Assembly: GCF_905171765.1 (NCBI RefSeq)
Contig: NC_053391.1
Coordinates: forward strand, 684,723,257-684,787,256
DNA length: 64,000 nt
Reading direction: 5' to 3'
From: Bufo bufo
Lineage: Eukaryota; Chordata; Amphibia; Anura; Bufonidae
Numbering within the stretch: the stretch's first letter is position 1; each line of letters starts with the position of its first letter. The position numbers and the translations under genes were made by a program. The notes beneath the pieces were generated by a model. The model saw nothing but the letters and a program-made list of their open reading frames with translations, did no database searches and was not told where the DNA came from. Of the stretch, positions 58,416 through 64,000 are shown piece by piece.

Positions 58416-59770
58416 GCTCTATATTACACTTTTTGTGAGGCGAGATAACAAGAAATAGCTTTTTTGGCACCGTTTTTATTTTTTGTTATTTACAACATTC
58501 ATCTGACAGGTTATATCATGTGATATTTTTATAGACCAGGTTGTCACGGACGCGGCGATACCTAATATGTATACTTTTTTTTATTTATGTAAGTTTTACA
58601 CAATGATTTTATTTTTGAAGCAAAAAAAATCATGTTTGTCTTTCCATAGTCTGAGAGCCATAATTTTTTCAGTTTTTGGGCGATTACCTTGGGTAGGGAA
58701 TGATTTTTGCGGGATGAGATGACGATTTTATTGGCACTATTTTGGGGTGCGTGTGACTTTTTGATCGCTTGCTATTACACTTTTTGTGATGTAAGGTGAC
58801 AAAAAATGGTTTATTTAGCAGTTTTTATTTTACATTTTTATATCTGAGGGGTTAGGTCATGTGATATTTTTATAGAGCCGGTCGATACGAACGCGGCGAT
58901 ACCAAATATGTATACTTTTTTTTTATCTATGTAAGTTTTACACAATAACAGCTTTTTTCAAACAAAAAAAATTATGTTTTAGTGTCTCCATATTCTGAGC
59001 CATAGTTTTTTTATTTTTTGGGTGATTGTCTCAGGTAGGAGCTAATTTTTTGCGGGATGAGGTGACGGTTAGATTGGTACTATTTTGGTGGGCAAACGCC
59101 TTTTTGATCGCTTGCTGTTGTACTTTTTGTGATGTAAGGTGACAAAAAAATGGTTTATTTAGCACAGTTTTTATTTTTTATTTTTTACGGTGTTCATCTG
59201 AGGGGTTAGTTCATGTGATATGTTTATAGAGCCAGTCGATCCGGACGCGGCGATACCTAATATGTATACTCCCCCCCCCCCTATTTTTTACCAATTTTTT
59301 TTTACTTTATTTGGGGAAAATTACGTTTTTTTTTATTTTTACTTGAAACTTTAAATTTTTGGGGGGAAAACTTTATTTTTTCAACTTTTTTTTTCACTTT
59401 ATTTTTTGTCCCACTTTGGGACTTGAACTTTTGGGGGTATATTCCTTTACAATGCATTCCAATACTTCTGTATTGGAATGCATTGGCTGTATGAGTAATA
59501 CTGTGTGTATTACTCATACAGATTCCGGCCTGTGAGATCCAGGGGGCTGGATCTCACAGGCTCTTCACCGGAAGGCAGCGCAGATGCCTAAGGAAGGCAT
59601 CGCGCTGCCTTCCATGCCATCGGGTCCCCCCCACAACCCTATGGGGACCCGATGGCACTGTCGCCGCACCTGGTAAAAGCCGCAAACCAGCAGGTCTGAA
59701 TTGACCGATACGTGTGTCCTTAAGGACTCGGGAAACATGCCGTACCGGTACGTCATGTGTCCCTAAGGGG

Positions 59771-60148
59771 TTAAAGGGAACCTGTCACCTCTACTATCCT
59801 ACCCTCACTGAGCATTTCTAAATGTTCATTGTGTTACCCTAAACATATATATTACACTTTTAATTTCATTTGCAGATGAATTCAATAAGTATTATGCATT
59901 TTTGTACTTCCCGCCTTTTATGCAAATTAACATAAAAAAGTCATATCTTACTTGTGTGACCAGAGAAGAGTCATATTTTCAAGCTCTGACTCATCTCAGG
60001 GTAATTTGCATATGTATCAAATAGGTTTTTTTACACAATAAAAGCACACAGAGCTATGGGGACTGGGTATTGCGGATGTGCTAGCGGCCATCTAGCAACC
60101 CCTGTCCTCAGCTCTATACACAAAATCCCAGTGACAGGTTCCCTTTAA
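59771..60148. mobile_element. T2/Kolobok-like MITE abutting the piggyBac-like element
   Basis: TTAAAGGGAACCTGTCACC begins at 59771, using the TTAA that also ends the piggyBac-like element, and GGTTCCCTTTAA ends at 60148. The right half is the same family as 7375-7740. The left half (TCTACTATCCTACCCTCACT onward to about 59930) is unrelated to that family's left arm, so this copy is a chimera. Confidence 0.88.
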
Positions 60149-60317
60149 GGAGAGGATTGTGGAACATCTAAAATCCCATGGATTGAAAGATGAAAAACAG
60201 CATGGGTTTACTTCAGGGAGATCATGTCAAACTAATCTTATAGATTTTTTTGATTGGGTGACTAAAATAATAGATGGCGGAGGTGCAGTAGACATCGCTT
60301 ATCTAGACTTTAGTAAG
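60145..60317 (+). pseudogene. LINE ORF2 part 2: RT segment
   Basis: Resumes in frame at the TTAA: KERIVEHLKSHGLKDEKQHG, FTSGRSCQTNLIDFFDWVTK, VDIAYLDFSKA. The GF.SGRSC.TNL and AYLDFSKAFD blocks are RT fingers and the catalytic motif A aspartate. It is cut after AAG at 60317 by the Harbinger-like MITE. Confidence 0.92.
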
Positions 60318-61275
60318 GCCCCTTTCACACGGGCGAGTATTCCGCGCGGGTGCAATGCGTGAGGTGAACACATTGCACCCGCACTGAATCCCGACCCATT
60401 CATTTCTATGGGGCTGTGCACACGAGCGGTGATTTTCATGCATCACTTGTGCGTTGCGTGAAAATCGCAGCATGCTCTATATTGTGCGTTTTCCAAGCAA
60501 CGCAGGCCCCATAGAAGTGAATGGGGCCGCGTGAAAATCGCAAGCAAGTGCGGATGCGGTGCGATTTTCACGCACGGTTGCTAGGAGACGATCGGGATGG
60601 AGACCCGATCATTATTATTTTCCCTTATAACATGGTTCTAAGGGAAAATAATAGCATTCTGAATACAGAATGCATAGTAAAATAGCGCTGGAGGGGTTAA
60701 AAAAAAATAAAAAAAAATTAAACTCACCTTAGTCCACTTGATCGCGGAGCCGGCATCTCTTCTGTCTCCTTCTTTGCTGATTGCAGGAAAAGGACCTGTG
60801 GTGACGTCACTCCGGTCATCACTTGATCCATCACATGATCTTTTACCATGGTGATGGATCATGTGATGGACCATGTGATGACCGGAGTGACGTCACCACA
60901 GGTCCTTTTCCTGCAATCAGCAAAGAAGGAGACAGAAGAGAAGCCGGGCTGCGCGATCAAGTGGACTAAGGTTAGTTTAATTTTTTTTATTTATTTTTTT
61001 TTAACCCCTCCAGCGCTATTGTACTATGCATTCTGTATTCAGAATGCTATTATTTTCCCTTATAACCATGTTATAAGGGAAAATAATACAATCTACAGAA
61101 CACCGATCCCAAGCCCGAACTTCTGTGAAGAAGTTCGGGTTTTGGTACCAAACATGCCGATTTTTCTCATGCGCGTGCAAAACGCATTACAATGTTTTGC
61201 ACTCGTGTGGAAAAATCGCGCGTGTTCCCGCAACGCACCCGCACCTTTTCCCGCAACGCCCGTGTGAAACCAGCC
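60318..61275. mobile_element. Harbinger-like MITE, second copy
   Basis: GGCCCCTTTCACACGGGCG at 60318 and CGCCCGTGTGAAACCAGCC ending at 61275, with TAA on both sides (60315-60317 and 61276-61278). Removing the element and one TAA rejoins the LINE codons for SKAFDTV. The interior folds like the 11754 copy and carries the CRE-containing core at 60719-60976. Confidence 0.85.
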
Positions 61276-62332
61276 TAAGGCTTTTGATACTGTCCCACAT
61301 ATAAGGCTTATCAATAAATTGCAGTCTTTGGGCTTAGACTCCCATATTGTTGAATAGATTAGGCAGTGGCTGAGGGACAGGCAACAGAGGGTTGTAGTCA
61401 ATGGAGTATATTCAGACCATGGTCTTGTTACCAGTGGGGTACCTCAGGGATCTGTTCTGGGACCCATATTGTTTAATATCTTTATCAGCGAAATTGCAGA
61501 AAGCCTCGATGGTAAGGTGTGTCTTTCTGCTGATGACACAAAGATTTGTAACAGGGTTGATGTTCCTGGAGGGATACACCAAATGGAAAAGGATTTAGGA
61601 AAACTAGAGGAATGGTCAAAAATCTGGCAACTAAAATGTAATGTTGATAAGTGCAAGATAATGCACCTGGGGCGTAAAAACCCAAGAGCAGAATATACAA
61701 TCAGTGATGCAGTCCTAACCTCAGTATCTGAGGAAAGGGATTTAGGGGTCATTATTTCAGAAGACTTAAAGGTAGGCAGACCATGTCATAAAGCAGCAGG
61801 AAATGCTAGCAGAATGCTGGGGTGTATAGGGAGAGGCATTACCAGTAGAAAGAGGGGGGTGCTCATGCCGCTCTACAGAGCACTAGTGAGACCTCATCTG
61901 GAGTATTGTGCTCAGTACTGGAGACCATATCTCCAGAAGGATATAGATACTTTGGAGAGAGTTCAGAGAAGAGCTACTAAACTGGTACATGGATTGCAGG
62001 ATAAAACTTACCAGGAAAGATTAAAGGACCTTAATATGTATAGCTTGGAAGAAAGACGAGACAGAGGGGAGATGATAGAAACTGCTAAATACATAAAGGG
62101 AATCAACAAGGTAAAAGAGGAGAGAATATTTAAAAGAAGAAAAACTACCACAAGAGGACATAGTTTTAAATTAGAGGGGCAAAGGTTTAACAGTAATATC
62201 AGGAAGTATTACTTTACTGAGAGAGTAGTGGATGCATGGAATAGCCTTCCTGCAGAAGTGGCAGCTGCAAATACAGTGGAGGAGTTTAAGCATGCATGGG
62301 ATAGGCATAAGGCCATCCTTCATATAAGATAG
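61276..62332 (+). pseudogene. LINE ORF2 part 3: RT catalytic region to C-terminus
   Basis: Continues AFDTVPH, hits an in-frame TAG at 61355-61357, then WLRDRQQRVVVNG, GVPQGSVLGPILF (RT motif B) and the catalytic box as SADDTK where FADD is usual. The long C-terminal domain (EERDLGVIISEDLK, VRPHLEYCAQYW, LERVQRRATKLV, FTERVVDAWNSLPAEV) is complete to the stop after HIR at 62332. This C-terminal organisation is that of CR1/L2-group LINEs. From 61469 it is open for 287 codons. Confidence 0.92.
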
Positions 62333-62416
62333 GGCCAGGGGCTATCCATAGTACTCAGTATATTGGACAGACTAGATGGGCCAAATGGTTCTTATCTGCC
62401 GACACATTCTATGTTT

Positions 62417-63270
62417 CTATGACACTGGTGATCCCTATAATAGTTACAACCAGAGTGTCCCCACAACAATGGCAACAGTGATCCCTATAACACTGACACC
62501 AGTGATCCATATTACAGTGACAGTGGTGATCACTATAAGGCCTTGCTCACGCGAACGTAAGGGCTCCGTGCCTGTGCTGCGGTCCGCAATGCACGGGCAC
62601 CGACCCTGAGGCAGCCACATGCGGATCGCAGACCCATTCACAAGTTCTATCTTTTTGCGGAACGGAAGCACGGAACGGAACACCACAGAAACACTCCGTA
62701 GTGCTTCCGTGGGGTTCCGTTCCGTGCTTCCGTTCCATTCCGCATCTCCCGATTTGCGGACTCATTCAAGTGAATGGGTCCGCATCCGTGATAAACAAGC
62801 CCCTACAAGCCACAGTGCCCCATATCAGTGACAGCCGCAGTGCCCCATAACAGGGACATCCACAGTGCCCCATAACAGTGACAGCCGCAGTGCCCCATAA
62901 CAGTGACATCCACAGTGCCCCCATAACAGTGACAGCTGCAGTGCCCCATAACAGTGACAGCAGGGATCCCTATAACAATGACAGCCTCAGTTATCTTAAT
63001 ACCAGTGACAGCCACAGTGCCCCCATAACAGTGACATCCACAGTGCCCCCATAACAGTGAGATTCATAGTACTTCAAAACAATAACAGACATGCAGCTAC
63101 CATAGCAGCGACAGCCTATGTTCCTCCATAATAGTGACAGCCTCAGTTCCCCCACCGCAGTGTTTTGCCTCGTGACTCTATAACAGTATCAGCCACAAAG
63201 TTCCATAACCAGGAAAGCCTCTGTACCCCTATACATGTGTGAACCGTAGTGCCCCATAACAGCACCGATC
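62417..63270. repeat. Degenerate minisatellite, CATAACAGTGACAGCCACAGTGCCC
   Basis: Units of about 26-28 bp, clearest at 62810-63060 and degraded on both sides. It is the distal part of the array that ends at 45271, split by the LINE. A MITE (62538-62797) is inserted into it. Confidence 0.88.
62538..62797. mobile_element. MITE of the TAAGGCC family, asymmetric copy
   Basis: TAAGGCCTTGCTCACGCGAAC at the left. The interior has TTGCGGAACGGAAGCACGG, mirrored by CCGTGCTTCCGTTCCATTCCGC, and ATTCAAGTGAATGGGTCCGC. The right terminus is lost around 62797. Confidence 0.6.
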
Positions 63271-64000
63271 ACAACGTGCCGCTTTATGCCATGAAGAGGA
63301 AGCTGTGATCTTGATGACTCCTGTACAATCTTCCACGACCTCACACGACCTCTGTACCAGGATCAATATAAGGAGAAGAGCTCAAGAGCTGAAATCTTTA
63401 ATGACCGCAGAAATTCGCTGGAGCTGCAAAGCTATTTTGTCCTCGGTGAATGTGCAGGTGAACAATACGAAGAGATTAGATGACACCTAATAACATCGCC
63501 TATAATCACCATGACTCTGGGCAAGAACCCGAACAATGACCCTTGTATCCAGCAATTATCTGTTAATAATTCAGTAGCTTCTACCAGGAAGTGAGACGTG
63601 GCAGGTTTATGTCATCTGAGATTGGCACCATCTTTAATGAATGCACAATAGGATAAAAAGTGCCAAGCGTCTCGGATTTTAGGGACAGCCCTTTGTATGT
63701 AGAGGTTGTGGAGCCTGAGAACGTCCTGAAATCAGGGCAAATCCTTATCTGCTGTCTTTATGTACTTGTGTTCGGATAGGCTATCAGAACGCAAGCCCTA
63801 CCACGACCCCCTAACCATAATAAGCAGTAGAATTATGCCATAACTGCTGTCGTAAAAGTAGCCTAAAGAGGGCCACCTTAGTAGTCTGATAATTGAAAAA
63901 GGGGGAATGGGTGGGTGGGTGAAAAGCAAACGAGCCGCGCGACGTGGGCTATGGGGGGTGAGCCTTATATGCTGTGAGAGGGAGCCTCCCCTCACACAAA
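63271..64000. other. Unassigned sequence to the window end
   Basis: No repeat or paired termini recognised. Short frames only. It looks unique, so host non-coding DNA is likely. Confidence 0.4.

Larger units (their letters stand above)
46711..59774. mobile_element. piggyBac-like TTAA element, 13 kb including nested insertions
   Basis: TTAACCCCTTAAGGAC at 46711 and GTCCCTAAGGGGTTAA ending at 59774 are inverted termini with one mismatch, each within TTAA; CCY-starting termini and TTAA suit piggyBac. Own sequence is 46711-47196, 55951-56449 and 58416-59774, about 2.3 kb, T-rich and non-coding. The right part holds three units of about 345 bp (starting near 58424, 58772 and 59117) with CACTTTTTGTGATGTAAGG and GACGCGGCGATACC. 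A short palindrome (CTGTATGAGTAATAC, about 59487-59520) and TGAGATCCAGGGGGCTGGATCTCA lie near the right end. It interrupts the LINE. Confidence 0.85.
45271..62418 (+). mobile_element. CR1/L2-type LINE, 5'-truncated, split by nested insertions
   Basis: LINE sequence is present at 45271-46714, 60145-60317 and 61276-62418; everything between is later insertion. The 5' end starts inside the endonuclease domain directly after CATAACAGTGACAG array sequence. The 3' end closes GGGCCAAATGGTTCTTATCT, then ATTCTATGTTTCTATG, the octamer-type tail typical of CR1. The same array resumes immediately afterwards. The two junctions rejoin in frame when the insertions and duplicated targets are removed. Confidence 0.9.

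Noticed and set aside
1..64000. A wholly new gene system
   Set aside because: I found no cluster of unknown host genes. The novelty here lies in TE nesting, ribozyme motifs and module sharing rather than in a new operon-like or defence system.

Overview
The window is eukaryotic and almost certainly from an amphibian, most likely a frog or toad. There is no prokaryotic gene organisation and no long host coding sequence. Nearly everything is transposable element (TE) or tandem repeat, and the TE mix fits anurans: many TTAA-flanked foldback MITEs starting TTAAAGGG (the Xenopus T2/Kolobok signature), piggyBac-like and hAT elements, internally deleted Tc1 copies, a Penelope-like retroelement and a CR1/L2-type LINE. 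I did not identify the species.

Layout. 1-6.3 kb: a T2-like foldback MITE, a 31-34 bp minisatellite, a scattered motif around GGGAAAGCTGGGTGAC, a small hAT MITE, and an 84-bp tandem array. 6.3-6.5 kb: a GC-box-rich, CpG-rich patch with a consensus splice donor on the minus strand, the best candidate for a host promoter and first exon. 6.7-12.9 kb: MITEs, including a deleted Tc1 and a Harbinger-like element sitting in the loop of a T2-like MITE. 13.7-19.4 kb: three tandem arrays. 19.7-22.6 kb: foldbacks and a cluster of CTCF-like motifs. 23.3-34.1 kb: a 56-bp satellite split by a 6.6 kb Penelope-like element (minus strand; RT and GIY-YIG endonuclease; hammerhead-ribozyme-like motifs in its terminal repeats), which carries a second deleted Tc1. 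36.3-41.5 kb: a 5.2 kb array of a 35-36 bp satellite with higher-order duplications. 42.2-63.1 kb: a degenerate minisatellite holding a matryoshka of nested TEs.

The most notable structure is 45.27-62.42 kb. One CR1/L2-type LINE is cut into three coding pieces. The first cut is at a TTAA inside its RT domain, occupied by a 13 kb piggyBac-like element plus an abutting T2-like MITE that shares the same TTAA. The piggyBac-like element holds a non-autonomous LTR retrotransposon (TSD GAAAC) and a hAT element (TSD GCTCTATA). The LTR holds a 5.3 kb foldback hAT (TSD CTTACAAG) with a near-identical 1.55 kb tandem duplication. Removing each insertion at its duplicated target site restores the reading frame or repeat beneath it, so the order of insertion can be read directly.

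No tRNA, rRNA or CRISPR was recognised. Long open frames in the tandem arrays arise because the repeat units are multiples of three or lack stops; they are not genes.
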